Made by a program: the position numbers and the translations under genes. From JAAZLS01 sp964463285 (GTDB taxonomy: Bacteria > Bacillota > Dethiobacteria > DTU022): 64,000 nt of DNA. The stretch spans positions 1 through 64,000 of the forward strand of contig CAYXBB010000006.1 of assembly GCA_964463285.1 (NCBI GenBank), in the 5' to 3' direction. The first letter of the stretch is position 1. Each line of letters starts with the position of its first letter. Below the pieces are notes generated by a model, which saw nothing but the letters and a program-made list of their open reading frames with translations, ran no database searches and was not told where the DNA came from. Positions 7,362 to 16,579 of this stretch are shown here, piece after piece.

Positions 7362-9293
7362 ATGATCGGACGATACAGAAACAGCGGTGCCTATAGCAGG
7401 CTTTTACAGATGAAGGAGTTTGTCATATTGGCCCTGGGAGCGATCTTGATCCTGACCGGCTATATACTGGGCCGTGCCCAGTACCCCCTGTATGCCAATT
7501 TATTTGCCCTGGCGGCGGCGGTCTTGATGGGCGGGCCCATCGTGAAGGAGGCGCTGCAGGGGCTGCTTCACAAGAAACTGAATGTGGATGAGTTGGTCAG
7601 CCTGGCTATGATCGCCTCTATAGCCATCGGCGAGTACAGTTCGGCGGCGGTGGTTTCTTTGATCATGAGCGCCGGCTCCCTGGTGGAGGAATTTACAGCC
7701 GAAAAAGCCCGCTCCGCCATCGGTAGGCTGATGCGGCTGAACCCCGAAAGGGCTACAGTTATCCGGGAAGGCGTGGAAACTGACATTCCAATAGAGGAAA
7801 TAGTGAGCGGCGATCGACTGATCGTGCGCACGGGAGATAAAATACCGGTGGATGGGAAGATCCGGCGGGGCAGTGCCTCCGTAAACCAGTCCTCCCTGAC
7901 CGGAGAATCCATGCCGGTGGAAAAAAAGGCGGGGGACCCGGGTTTTGCGGGAACCTCCGTCTATTCGGGGATGTTGGAGCTGGAGGCCCGGACCTTTGGC
8001 GAAGAGACTGTTCTGGGCAAATTGATCACACTGGTCCGGGAGGCCGAAAACCAAAAAGCGCCCATATTGAGGACGGCCGACCGCTATGCCGGTTGGTTCA
8101 CACCGGTAATTCTACTGATCAGTCTGGCGGTGTTTTTCTTTACCCGCGACCTGCACCGCTCCATTACCATTCTCATCGTGGGCTGCCCCTGCGCCTTTAT
8201 CCTGGCCTCGCCGACGGCGATCGTCTCAGCTTTGGGCAGTGCCTCCGGGAGCGGCGTTCTGATAAAAGGCGGCGCTATTTTAGAGGGGATCTCCAGGATA
8301 GATGCGCTGGTCTTTGATAAAACCGGAACCCTGACCATGGGCAGGCCCCGGGTGGTGGAGGTGAGGGCCTTCGGGGGGAAGAGCGCCGATTCGGTTTTGG
8401 CGACGGCTGCTTCTGCTGAAAAATCCTCCAGGCACCCCCTGGCTCAGGCCATCATCGAGGAGGCAAAGCAGAGGAACCTGGAGATCAAAGATCAGGAAAC
8501 CTACCGCAGTATACCGGGCTCGGGGGTAGAGGCGGTTTCGGGATCCGGGAAACTATTTGTGGGAGACCTGTCGGCAGAGGAGATCCGCCTGCTTCCCGAA
8601 GCCGAGAGGAATCATCTCGGCGCCTCCTCCGGTGACGGGGGAAAAGCCCTGGCAGTAAAGGAAAATGACCGCCTGATTGGTTTTATTCTGATCAGGGATC
8701 AGATCCGCCCCCAGGCCCGCAAGCTGGCCGAGCCGCTGGCAAGGGCGGGGATCAAAAAAATTGAAATGTTGACGGGAGACAGTCCCTCTGCGGCGGGCTT
8801 TATCGCCGAAGAGGCGGGGATCAAAGAATATTACCCGGACCTGCTTCCGCAGGAAAAGCTGGATCATCTCAGGTCCCTGCAGGAAGCCGGCTACAAGGTG
8901 GCCATGGTGGGCGACGGCATCAACGATGCCCCCTCTTTGACCTTGGCGGATGTGGGTATAGCCATGGGCGGCATGGGCACGGATATTGCCCTGGAGGCGG
9001 CGGATGTAATCCTGATGGGTGATAATCTCTCCCGGATCCCCTACCTGTTGGAGCTGGGCCGATCTACCGTCAAGACGATCAATATCAATATAGTATTTGC
9101 GGTCTTCTTCAATCTGGCGGCCCTGGTCATTTCCGGTTACGGCATTTTGAACCCCGTCCAGGGGGCGATCACGCACAATATTGGCTCAATCCTGGTGGTG
9201 GCAAATTCAGCCCGCCTGCTGGGCGCAAAACCCCGAGAAACCGGTAACCCGGCCGCTAACCCGCTTTCTATGGGTAAGGGGTTTGCCATCTGA
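7362..9293 (+). CDS. Heavy-metal P1B-type ATPase
   Basis: The 643-residue membrane pump has the P-type order: N-terminal helices, the actuator motif 'SLTGESMP', the transmembrane metal site 'GCPCAFILASPTA' (CPC), the phosphorylation loop 'FDKTGTLTMG', the HP dipeptide 'SSRHPLAQAI' of P1B ATPases, and 'MVGDGINDAPSL' for the hinge. There is no N-terminal HMA metal-binding domain; the protein begins close to the first membrane segment. The late membrane helix reads 'NIVFAVFFNLAALVI'. Together these favour the Zn/Cd/Pb/Co group over Cu pumps, but the ion is not proven. AAAGGAGA precedes ATG 7362. It probably forms an operon with the MarR regulator. Confidence 0.92.
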   Translation: MIGRYRNSGAYSRLLQMKEFVILALGAILILTGYILGRAQYPLYANLFALAAAVLMGGPIVKEALQGLLHKKLNVDELVSLAMIASIAIGEYSSAAVVSLIMSAGSLVEEFTAEKARSAIGRLMRLNPERATVIREGVETDIPIEEIVSGDRLIVRTGDKIPVDGKIRRGSASVNQSSLTGESMPVEKKAGDPGFAGTSVYSGMLELEARTFGEETVLGKLITLVREAENQKAPILRTADRYAGWFTPVILLISLAVFFFTRDLHRSITILIVGCPCAFILASPTAIVSALGSASGSGVLIKGGAILEGISRIDALVFDKTGTLTMGRPRVVEVRAFGGKSADSVLATAASAEKSSRHPLAQAIIEEAKQRNLEIKDQETYRSIPGSGVEAVSGSGKLFVGDLSAEEIRLLPEAERNHLGASSGDGGKALAVKENDRLIGFILIRDQIRPQARKLAEPLARAGIKKIEMLTGDSPSAAGFIAEEAGIKEYYPDLLPQEKLDHLRSLQEAGYKVAMVGDGINDAPSLTLADVGIAMGGMGTDIALEAADVILMGDNLSRIPYLLELGRSTVKTININIVFAVFFNLAALVISGYGILNPVQGAITHNIGSILVVANSARLLGAKPRETGNPAANPLSMGKGFAI

Positions 9294-9306
9294 ACCATCT
9301 CCGGTT

Positions 9307-9900
9307 CTAACCGGGCAGCGACCCCGCCGGCTCATGTAGTTGATCGGCCGCCAGCTGCCAGTCTTGCAGGAAATATTTGTATAGCACTGGTCTTCTGCGC
9401 ACCGCCAGGGGGTGGTAGGAGGTGATTATCCGGTAACCTTTGACCTGGTGCACCCGTCCCCGCAGCGTTTTGACCGCTGCCTCAGGGTCTTCAAAAAAGG
9501 AACGGCAGACCACATTGCCCAAGCAGATCACCAGCCGGGGGTCTGCCGCTTCCAGCTGGTTCCAAAGGTACCTGATGCAGATTCCCCGGGCGCTTTCTTT
9601 GTCATAGGTTTTCCGGGGCCGGCATTTGAGAATATAGCTGATATACAAGGAGTCGGGTCCCAGCCCCGCCTCATAGGCTGCCTTTTGCAAAGTTTCCCGG
9701 GTGCCGCAAAGATAGGGGACGCCCTCCTTGTTTTCCCGGGACCCCGGGTTATCGAGGACCACAAAAAGGGGGGCGGCAGGATTGCCCTCCCCCCAGATCA
9801 CCCGGCTGCCATGGCCGGACAGTCCGCATTGTGCACAGGTTATATTGTCTGCCGGTGCCGGATCCTCCGGCAAAATTGCGGGCAGGTATTTGCTCAGCAC
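9307..9900 (-). CDS. Uracil-DNA glycosylase superfamily protein with Fe-S cysteines
   Basis: The 197-residue protein resembles family 4/5 uracil-DNA glycosylases, which remove uracil from DNA and carry a 4Fe-4S cluster. An N-terminal C-x2-C pair ('CAQCGLSG'), a mid-protein Cys ('ILKCRPR') and another ('GICIRY') could bind the cluster. 'VIWGEGNP' and 'VICLGNVV' are family-like. The first catalytic motif, normally GEAPG, is here 'VLDNPGSRENKEG', and the last, normally HPSA-like, is 'SYHPLAVRR'. So the fold is supported, but the activity may differ. The start is a GTG after AGGGGGT. It converges with the ATPase gene. Confidence 0.75.
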   Translation of the reverse strand: MLSKYLPAILPEDPAPADNITCAQCGLSGHGSRVIWGEGNPAAPLFVVLDNPGSRENKEGVPYLCGTRETLQKAAYEAGLGPDSLYISYILKCRPRKTYDKESARGICIRYLWNQLEAADPRLVICLGNVVCRSFFEDPEAAVKTLRGRVHQVKGYRIITSYHPLAVRRRPVLYKYFLQDWQLAADQLHEPAGSLPG

Positions 9901-10104
9901 GTCACCCCCTGCAGGCTCGGATATTTGCTGATATTTTCCCCCAACCTTTCAGCATTTATGGGCTGTAATAGCATAGGAACTGTTTCACTGCTTGCCAAAC
10001 ACCGGGACAGGGTGAGCGCCTTTTGAATTTGCGGGATCACACTGCTGTAAGATGAACTGTAGCCATCCAGGCAGGGGTAACCCTTGGTTTACGGAACCCG
10101 GGGG

Positions 10105-11784
10105 TTATGCTTTAAAGAAGCACGACTGTCCTATAAATTCCCGAAGGATCGAATTTGATGGAACTTCATTTGGATCCAGCGACAGGAAAAATGAAAGAAA
10201 GGTAAGCAGCCGTTTGGCGGCGATATATTCCGGCTCCGAGCGGCCGATCTGCTGCAGCAGGTATGCAGCCTGGTTTTTGATAGCCGCCGGCTCGTAAACC
10301 AGAGCGGAGTTGAACATGACATCGGCTTCTTCCTGCAGGCAGAAGATATTGCGTTCTTCGCCACGCCGGACTGAAGGCCAGCGTCGTATAGTTTCCAGGG
10401 CACTGTTCCCACGAAACTGGGCGTCCCGGATGATGCGCCTGAGCAACCGGGTGTCGGTAGTATGGATCCGGGTATGCCGGTCGATATTCAGTGCTGTCAG
10501 CGCAGAGATATAGATTTTAAATTTATGACGGCGGGGAATAGAGCGAGTCAGGGTTTCATTCAAACCATGAATTCCCTCGATGATTAAGGGTTGATTTTCC
10601 CCTAGCCTAATGAGATTGCCGCGGTATTCCCGTTTTCCGGTGGCGAAATTAAAGGTGGGCATCCTCACCGCTTCGCCCTGAATCAGGCGTAGCAGATGTT
10701 CGTTAAACAGGGGGAGATCTATGGCTTCAATATGCTCGAAGTCAGGGTTGTTCGACTCATCCAGGGGGGTATGCTCCCGATCGATGAAATAATCATCGAT
10801 GGATATAGGTAAAGTCCGTATTCCGTTGACCAGGAGCTGTATACGAAGACGCTGGGCAAAAGTAGTTTTCCCCGAAGAAGAGGGTCCGGCAATGAGGATC
10901 ACCCTGATTTCATTGCCCCGCTCGCAGATCATATCGGCAATCTGGGCAATTTTTTTTTCGTGTAACGCTTCCGCTATGCGCATCACCTCGGGTCCCTGTC
11001 CCTTTTCGATGAGCCTGTTCATTGCTCCCACCGTATCAAAACCCAGGATGTGCCCCCAATTTTCCGCTTCCCGGAAAATCTCAAACAGTTTTTTTTGTTC
11101 TATAAAGGGAGCAATTTTCAAGGGATCCTGTTCATCGGGAAATTGCAGGATCAGGCCCGGCCTGTAATATTGCAACCCAAATGTGCCAAGCATTCCAGTT
11201 TGCGGCACCAGGTAGCCATGCAAAGTATCTTCCAGGTCACCGATGGTGTAAAGGTTGAGGTAATCCTTGGGCCAGTGTTCAAGCAGCGCCATCTTGTCTG
11301 TCAAGCCCTGGTCACTGAAAATCTGTTTCGCTTCGTGTAGGGAGACTCGTCGTTTTCTGACCGATCGGTTTATTTTGATCAGCTGTTGCATCTTTTTTTC
11401 TATAGCAGTGATATCATCAGGACTTAGGGGTGGATCTTTTTTGATTTCACAATAAAGGCCTCTGCTCAGGGAGTGTTCCACGGTGATCGCTGATTCGGGA
11501 AAAAGCTCATGCACCGCCTCAATAAGCAGAAGGGTAAGGCTGCGCTGGTAAATGCGGCGCCCTTCCTTTTCGGTCAGATCTAAAAATTGCACTACGGTCG
11601 GTTGGTCCAGGGTGGCGGTAAGCTCATATAGTTCGTTGTCCACCAGTGCGGCCACGATGGGAGTGGGGTAGTGGTGTTGCACAGTTTTGCTGAGTTTTTG
11701 CAAGTGGAGGCTGCTGCCTGCAGGCAAAATTTCTCCTCCCGGCAGTTTAACATAAACCGTTTCCGGATCCAATTTTTTGGCCAT
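10105..11784 (-). CDS. Nucleoside kinase with N-terminal TGS/ThrRS-like region
   Basis: The 559-residue protein has a TGS-like N-terminus ('VYVKLPGGEILPAGSSLHLQ' region), a middle portion resembling the additional domain of threonyl-tRNA synthetase, and a C-terminal P-loop kinase of the uridine kinase/phosphoribulokinase family. The Walker A motif is 'GPSSSGKTT' near residue 300, followed by 'SIDDYFIDREHTPLDE' and 'LIIEGIHGLNE'. This architecture is common in Clostridia as a 'nucleoside kinase', though the physiological substrate is poorly defined. It is transcribed alone, divergent from nnr. The 204-base spacer towards the UDG-like gene (9901-10104) has no recognisable feature. Confidence 0.85.
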   Translation of the reverse strand: MAKKLDPETVYVKLPGGEILPAGSSLHLQKLSKTVQHHYPTPIVAALVDNELYELTATLDQPTVVQFLDLTEKEGRRIYQRSLTLLLIEAVHELFPESAITVEHSLSRGLYCEIKKDPPLSPDDITAIEKKMQQLIKINRSVRKRRVSLHEAKQIFSDQGLTDKMALLEHWPKDYLNLYTIGDLEDTLHGYLVPQTGMLGTFGLQYYRPGLILQFPDEQDPLKIAPFIEQKKLFEIFREAENWGHILGFDTVGAMNRLIEKGQGPEVMRIAEALHEKKIAQIADMICERGNEIRVILIAGPSSSGKTTFAQRLRIQLLVNGIRTLPISIDDYFIDREHTPLDESNNPDFEHIEAIDLPLFNEHLLRLIQGEAVRMPTFNFATGKREYRGNLIRLGENQPLIIEGIHGLNETLTRSIPRRHKFKIYISALTALNIDRHTRIHTTDTRLLRRIIRDAQFRGNSALETIRRWPSVRRGEERNIFCLQEEADVMFNSALVYEPAAIKNQAAYLLQQIGRSEPEYIAAKRLLTFLSFFLSLDPNEVPSNSILREFIGQSCFFKA

Positions 11785-11983
11785 TTAATTCCACTCCCGG
11801 TTCCCAGGTGATCTGTGGTATTTATACCTGGTTTTACTGATCTTGATAATAATGATATATGAAAAGCGGGGTATATTCAATGTAAGGTAATGATTTCCTA
11901 TCCGAAAACAGGAAATGGGAACGGCCGGGAGGAAATTAAAGGTGGCAAGAGAGCACTACGAAAATTGCAGGAGGGACTGGCTG

Positions 11984-13588
11984 ATGAAAATACTGACTGC
12001 TGCTGCCATGCGGGAGGCGGATCGCCGGGTGACTGAAGAACTGGGACTGCCGGGAGCGGTGCTAATGGAAAATGCCGGTATGAGGGTGGCGGAGGCGGTG
12101 TTGGCGTTAAGCGCCCATCGGGGGAAGGTAGTGATTGTGGCCGGTCCGGGAAACAACGGTGGTGACGGGGCGGTGGCCGCCCGGCACCTGAACCGGGCCG
12201 GTATCGAGGTCTCCCTCTGGGCTGCCCGGCGTCCGGAACAGTACCGGGGGGAGACGGGGGATAATTTCCGGTTTTTAAGTAATAGCGGAGCCTGCCGGCT
12301 GCATATATTTGAAGATGAAGGGATGCAGCTATTCAAAGCAGACCTGCAGGGGGCAGGCCTGGTAGTGGATGCCCTGCTGGGAACCGGGGTCGACCGTTCG
12401 GTGGAAGGCCTGTTTGCTGAAATCATCAATTCCCTCAATGAACAGAAAGCCGCGGTGCTGGCGGTGGATATTCCTTCCGGGGTTAATGCGAACACAGGGC
12501 AGGTAATGGGAGCGGCGGTAAGGGCCTGCTGGACGGTGACCCTGGCTTATCCCAAACAGGGGCTGTTTCTTTTCCCGGGGGCCGGGCTGGCCGGTGAGAT
12601 TTCGATTGCGGACATACATATCCCCCCCGATTTGGTGAAACAGGCAACCACCGAGCTAATTACCGCGGAGCAGGTTAGGAAATACCTGCCGCCCCGTTCC
12701 CCGGATTCTCATAAGGGAAGCTACGGGCGGGTGTTGCTGTGGGCGGGTTCCCCCGGGATGACCGGTGCCGCGGTATTGGCCTGCAAAGCGGCCTTGCAGG
12801 GCGGAGCCGGACTGGTCTATCTGGCTGCGACCCCAAAAATTAGGCCGGCACTGGAATCAAAGCTGGTAGAGATAATAGTTAAGGAAATACCTCCAATAGG
12901 CGATGGGGAGGAGAATCCGGGGAGGATTGGCTCTGAGGTGGGACAGGAGCTGCTGGTGCTGGCAAAAGATTGCCAGGTGCTGGCCGCTGGCCCGGGCCTG
13001 ACCCCCTCCTTCGGCGCCGCCCGGGCCCTTGAAGAGATCATTCGGGGGTGCCCGGTGCCCCTGGTTCTGGATGCGGGGGCCCTGGAAATGATCTCCGGCA
13101 ACCCGGGGATTTTGAGAGAAGCCAAGCAGCCGGTGGTGATTACCCCCCATCCCGGGGAAATGGCCGATCTTACCGGGTTGAGCACAACCGAGGTTCAAAA
13201 TTCCCGCCTGGATCTGGCCCGCCGATGGGCAGTGAACTGGCGTTGTACGGTAGTGTTGAAGGGAGCTCGGACAATTGTCGCCGATCCCTGTGGGATGGCC
13301 TCGTTCAACCCCACTGGAGGCCCCCAACTGGCCACTGCCGGATCCGGGGATCTATTGACCGGCCTGATCGCCGCCCTGATTGCCCAGGGACTTTCTTCCG
13401 AAAAAGCGGCCCTGGCCGGGGTCTATCTGCACGGGTTGGCCGGTGACCTGTTGCCGGCCCGGGGGGCGGTGGCGGGAGATCTACCGGCTAATTTTTTCAG
13501 GGCTTTTGAGCTGGTGGAAAAAGAAAATCATCTGGAGCGTTCCAGCTTTGGCCCCTATCACCGATCGGTCTTTTCCCCACCAATCTAG
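11984..13588 (+). CDS. nnr: Bifunctional NAD(P)H-hydrate epimerase / ADP-dependent dehydratase
   Basis: The 534-residue fusion repairs hydrated NAD(P)H. The N-terminal YjeF_N epimerase half has 'AGPGNNGGDGAVAARHL', 'VDALLGTGVDR' and 'AVDIPSGVNANTG'. The C-terminal carbohydrate-kinase-like dehydratase half has 'SHKGSYGRVLLWAGS', 'ITPHPGEMADL' and 'ATAGSGDLLTGLIAAL'. ATG 11984 follows GGAGG at a good distance, so the 23 upstream in-frame codons are probably not translated. In many Firmicutes this gene lies beside acpS, a ydcC-like gene, alr and mazEF. Here a LolA/YdcC-like gene follows directly, but alr-mazEF lies 8 kb further on. Confidence 0.95.
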   Translation: MKILTAAAMREADRRVTEELGLPGAVLMENAGMRVAEAVLALSAHRGKVVIVAGPGNNGGDGAVAARHLNRAGIEVSLWAARRPEQYRGETGDNFRFLSNSGACRLHIFEDEGMQLFKADLQGAGLVVDALLGTGVDRSVEGLFAEIINSLNEQKAAVLAVDIPSGVNANTGQVMGAAVRACWTVTLAYPKQGLFLFPGAGLAGEISIADIHIPPDLVKQATTELITAEQVRKYLPPRSPDSHKGSYGRVLLWAGSPGMTGAAVLACKAALQGGAGLVYLAATPKIRPALESKLVEIIVKEIPPIGDGEENPGRIGSEVGQELLVLAKDCQVLAAGPGLTPSFGAARALEEIIRGCPVPLVLDAGALEMISGNPGILREAKQPVVITPHPGEMADLTGLSTTEVQNSRLDLARRWAVNWRCTVVLKGARTIVADPCGMASFNPTGGPQLATAGSGDLLTGLIAALIAQGLSSEKAALAGVYLHGLAGDLLPARGAVAGDLPANFFRAFELVEKENHLERSSFGPYHRSVFSPPI

Positions 13589-13591
13589 CAG

Positions 13592-13622
13592 GTAGTAGCC
13601 CACCCTTAAGGGTGGGTACTAC
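13592..13622. terminator. Strong hairpin between nnr and the LolA-like gene
   Basis: GTAGTA-G-CCCACCC, TTAA, GGGTGGG-TACTAC forms a nearly perfect stem of 13 pairs with a four-base loop. There is no T-run, so it may be an attenuator, an RNA-processing site or a repeat element. A related hairpin with the same CCCTTAAGGG centre occurs at 55791-55814. Confidence 0.5.
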
Positions 13623-13664
13623 AGAATGACCGGGAAAGATTTAGGTAGGAGGGTAAACTGCGCC

Positions 13665-14372
13665 ATGTCTCGGGGCACATTTCTGGCTTTCAAGGCCACC
13701 ACTTTAATAGCGCTGCTGGTGTTGTTGTTATTCGGCCTGGGCGTGAGCGGTTGGAATATTTACCACAATCACCTTGCACTAACCCCTGCGGAGCAGATTC
13801 AACGGCAGCTGAAAAAGAATCTGGCGGGAATAGAAAGTTATTATATCCGGCTAACCTCCACTCCGGTAGGCGGTCAGACGGAATTCTGCCATCTGGTGGA
13901 AATCTGGAGCAGTTCCGAAGATCGATTGCGTATGGAAGCCACCTGTTTAGAAAAAGGGGGAGGGGAAAAACTACAGGTGGTGGTGCGTGATGGTTCAGAG
14001 CTGAGCTATTTTGATCCATCCCTGAAGAAATTTTATCCGCTGAGGAGCCAAATGCCGGAAAACATTCCGGTACTTACCCTGGAAGATTACGGGCGCAATT
14101 TAACTGGTGCTGCTCACTTCCGACTGCTGGGGCGGGAGGATAAAACCCGCCATAGCTATTATCTGGCCGAGGTGATTCCTCCCGAGCCCCATCGCTGCCG
14201 GTGTCTGGATAAGGTCTGGCTGGAGACGAAAAGCCTGCTGCCGGTGCGGATTGAAAGTTATGATGCAAACTTTTGTTTGCGCCAGGTGACTTGCTTTGAA
14301 CATATTCTCCTCAACCCCACTTTGGAGGCAGCCCTTTTTGAAGCCGATCAGCCGGCAGCGGTAGAACAGTAG
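13665..14372 (+). CDS. Membrane-anchored LolA/YdcC-like lipoprotein-sorting family protein
   Basis: The 235-residue protein has an N-terminal membrane anchor ('TLIALLVLLLFGLGVSGW') and an extracytoplasmic beta-rich domain. Family-like parts are 'AEQIQRQLKKNLAGIESY', 'DRLRMEATCLEKG', 'YFDPSLKKFYPL', 'VWLETKSLLPVRIESYD' and 'EADQP'. Bacillus YdcC, a sporulation-associated protein of this fold, sits next to nnr and alr, and the same position here supports that assignment. ATG 13665 has AGGAGGG 11 bases upstream, whereas the ATG at 13626 has none. The fold assignment is moderately secure; the client and function are unknown. Confidence 0.7.
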   Translation: MSRGTFLAFKATTLIALLVLLLFGLGVSGWNIYHNHLALTPAEQIQRQLKKNLAGIESYYIRLTSTPVGGQTEFCHLVEIWSSSEDRLRMEATCLEKGGGEKLQVVVRDGSELSYFDPSLKKFYPLRSQMPENIPVLTLEDYGRNLTGAAHFRLLGREDKTRHSYYLAEVIPPEPHRCRCLDKVWLETKSLLPVRIESYDANFCLRQVTCFEHILLNPTLEAALFEADQPAAVEQ

Positions 14373-14400
14373 GGTGCTTGCCGCCCAAATCAAACCTCAT

Positions 14401-14553
14401 CTACACCGGGATTACTTGTTGGCGCCCGCCATAACGATCTGCCCCCGACCGGGCGGCTGCATTTGACCCCCGAATTAACCACCCCAAAAAACAAGCCCCC
14501 ACTGCATTTTTGGGACCGGCGCCATTTAGCGGAGCCAAATCCGGGTTATTCAT
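14401..14553 (-). CDS. Hypothetical 50-residue protein
   Basis: A short frame starts with ATG 14553 after GAGGT and lies 78 bases downstream of, and on the same strand as, the beta-helix gene. The product begins 'MNNPDLAPLNGAGPKNAVG' and is Gly/Ala/Asn-rich with a short hydrophobic stretch ('GACFLGWLI'). I recognise no family. It might be a small spore or envelope peptide expressed with its upstream neighbour, or chance coding. Confidence 0.3.
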   Translation of the reverse strand: MNNPDLAPLNGAGPKNAVGACFLGWLIRGSNAAARSGADRYGGRQQVIPV

Positions 14554-14630
14554 AACCTCACCTCTGATATGCTTATAATTAACCGACTTCCATCCCCCCA
14601 ATTTTCAGGAATCTCCCCTATAGCCTGCGA

Positions 14631-16328
14631 CTACTGGGTTGGGTAGGGGGGATAAGTCGGGTCAAAATCCGGGCATTTGCCCTCAATTTTGGTACAATCA
14701 GCGGGTTCCGGGCAAAATCCGTAGGTGGGTATCATGAGGTGTACCCGGGAAACCAGATTCAGCAAAATGAGCTTGCCTATGCAGCAGGTCACCTGTTTAG
14801 CGCCTGAAATAAAGCATTCCAGGCATTCCAGGTAAATATTTGCATTAACATCAATTCGCCTATTCCGGACCAAAGGGGGTGCAATAAAAACTTCCCCATG
14901 AAAAATGGGAGGACTGGTCATTACCTTCCAGCCGGCGCTGTCCTTGAACAGGATCGAATAGACAAAATAGAACCCCACCTTGACCTGATCTGTTCCCGCT
15001 ATTTTTTCAACCTTTACCGGATACTCGGGACCGTCCAACAGTTTGACCTTCAAGCATCTGGTCTCCATAACTTCTCCCTCGCTGATCTCCGAAACATCGG
15101 CGGTCACCTCGTTGACCGGGGCTTTTTTACAACTCCAGTACAGTTTCGTGGCGTTGATACAGTCAATTTCAGTGGCCGGCGGCAGGGGGGCAGAGGTGCA
15201 CCAGGGGATAAAGTTGATGTTGTTGCTTACCGGATTCCCCGTGCCTTCGGGATTTTCCGTGGGGTGATAGGGTCCGGAACTGTCCCCCCACCAGTTGTTA
15301 ATCGCCTCGATTACCTCAGTTCGTTGGTTATATGCTCCCCAGGTGTTCCCCTGGATACTGTTGCATTCCAGATGGGGATGGGCACTGCCGGGGGAATAGA
15401 GGTAGCCGTTGCTGACAAATATCCCGGCACCGTTATTATCGAAAATGAAATTATCTTTGATCAAGGGTTTGAGCGCATAAATATCGGGGGTTATAAAACC
15501 TCCCGGCCCCTGGGAAAAAAGGTATATGGCATCAACCAGGTTGTTGCTGATCCGGTTGTTGGTGATCTGCACTTGCTCGGGTTCGGGTCCCGTTGTGGGC
15601 ACCCAGACCCATACCAGGCCCCTTTGCCGGCAATTTTCAATTGTATTTCCGGTGATTGTTTCGGCCATGGACTGGACGATGGCGATACCGCCGTTGAGAT
15701 CATCCGTCTCCAGGCCGCAATCACTGATCCGGTTGCCGATGATGCTTACGTTCTGTTCATCCCAGGCCAGGGTGATCCCGCTGTTGCCGTTACCCTCGAG
15801 ATCATTATTTTCTATCAAGAGTCCGGTGTTGCTGTTCCTGGCAAATATTCCGTCACCGACATTATTGCGGATAGTATTGTTTATGATCTTTGTCGGCCCG
15901 TGGGGGTACAGGAAGACTCCGGCCCTTACAAAGCCCGCCACAATCAGACCATTATTTTCAATGAGATTGTCCACCACCTCCATGGCACAGGAATCAATGG
16001 TGACCACCCCTGCCTGGTTGTGCCCCGTGATGGTACAGTTTTCAATAAGAATATCTTGTAAATTGGGGAATTGCGGCGTTCCTCCACGAATGCCCGGGCC
16101 GGGTCCGTTTCTAAAAGTCATTGAACGCACAGTTACCTGGCTGGAGGTTATCGTCAGGGTAGAGCCGCTGGGCACGCCGGAGGCATCGACGATCGCTATT
16201 CCAAGGGAGGGATCGGGGCCCTGCAGGGTAAGCGGTTTATCGATCACCAGCTGTTCATTATAGATTCCCGGGGAAACATTGACCGTTTCACCGGGCTGGG
16301 CGGTGTCAATCATGGATTGTATACTCAA
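14631..16328 (-). CDS. Right-handed beta-helix protein with C-terminal Cys-rich module
   Basis: Residues of about 1-390 form a parallel beta-helix of the pectate-lyase/NosD type, with many repeats such as 'IENNDLEGNGNSGITL', 'IIGNRISDCG' and 'ITNNRISNN', ending near 'NNWWGDSSGPYHPTENP'. Residues of about 395-565 form a different module with many cysteines, including 'CINATKLYWSCK', 'YLECLECF', 'QVTCCIGKLI' and 'YGFCPEPADC', ending 'YPPYPTQ'. The module recurs in the protein at 20421-21164. No signal peptide is seen, so export through secretion is unlikely and assembly on a forming spore from the mother cell is plausible. TTG 16328 is preferred because AGGAGG lies only one base from the alternative GTG 16337. 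Confidence 0.75.
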   Translation of the reverse strand: MSIQSMIDTAQPGETVNVSPGIYNEQLVIDKPLTLQGPDPSLGIAIVDASGVPSGSTLTITSSQVTVRSMTFRNGPGPGIRGGTPQFPNLQDILIENCTITGHNQAGVVTIDSCAMEVVDNLIENNGLIVAGFVRAGVFLYPHGPTKIINNTIRNNVGDGIFARNSNTGLLIENNDLEGNGNSGITLAWDEQNVSIIGNRISDCGLETDDLNGGIAIVQSMAETITGNTIENCRQRGLVWVWVPTTGPEPEQVQITNNRISNNLVDAIYLFSQGPGGFITPDIYALKPLIKDNFIFDNNGAGIFVSNGYLYSPGSAHPHLECNSIQGNTWGAYNQRTEVIEAINNWWGDSSGPYHPTENPEGTGNPVSNNINFIPWCTSAPLPPATEIDCINATKLYWSCKKAPVNEVTADVSEISEGEVMETRCLKVKLLDGPEYPVKVEKIAGTDQVKVGFYFVYSILFKDSAGWKVMTSPPIFHGEVFIAPPLVRNRRIDVNANIYLECLECFISGAKQVTCCIGKLILLNLVSRVHLMIPTYGFCPEPADCTKIEGKCPDFDPTYPPYPTQ

Positions 16329-16366
16329 ATCTGTCACACCTCCTAGGAAAACAGTTTACATGTAGG

Positions 16367-16394
16367 TATATTATGCGGGTATGGTAATGGGGGT
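16367..16394 (-). promoter_or_regulatory. Sigma-K-like promoter for the beta-helix gene
   Basis: On the minus strand, AC (16394-16393), a 17-base spacer and CATAATATA (16375-16367) match the known late mother-cell pattern AC-N16/17-CATAnnnTA. It lies about 40 bases before the start codon. The match is seen directly; use by sigma-K is inferred. The remainder of 16395-16579 shows nothing else. Confidence 0.55.
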
Positions 16395-16579
16395 GAGGGG
16401 TGAATATTGTAAACAGGGTCACCATCCCGGCGACTAATTTATCTCAGCGCTGCCATTATCGGGGCCAATCGGCCGACGGCGCTTATACAACCATAAACCA
16501 AGTCTTTCACGTTTATCTATTCATCATGATCCAACCCATGGGCCGGTGTGCTGCGGGGTGGATAATTTGGCTCAAGCCT

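Noticed and set aside
8553..9176. Minus-strand ORF of 207 codons
   Set aside because: It is the shadow of the P-type ATPase gene, which has all catalytic motifs on the plus strand.
14898..16061. Plus-strand ORF of 387 codons
   Set aside because: It is antisense to the beta-helix gene. Repetitive coding on the other strand leaves long open frames; no ribosome site or known motif is seen.
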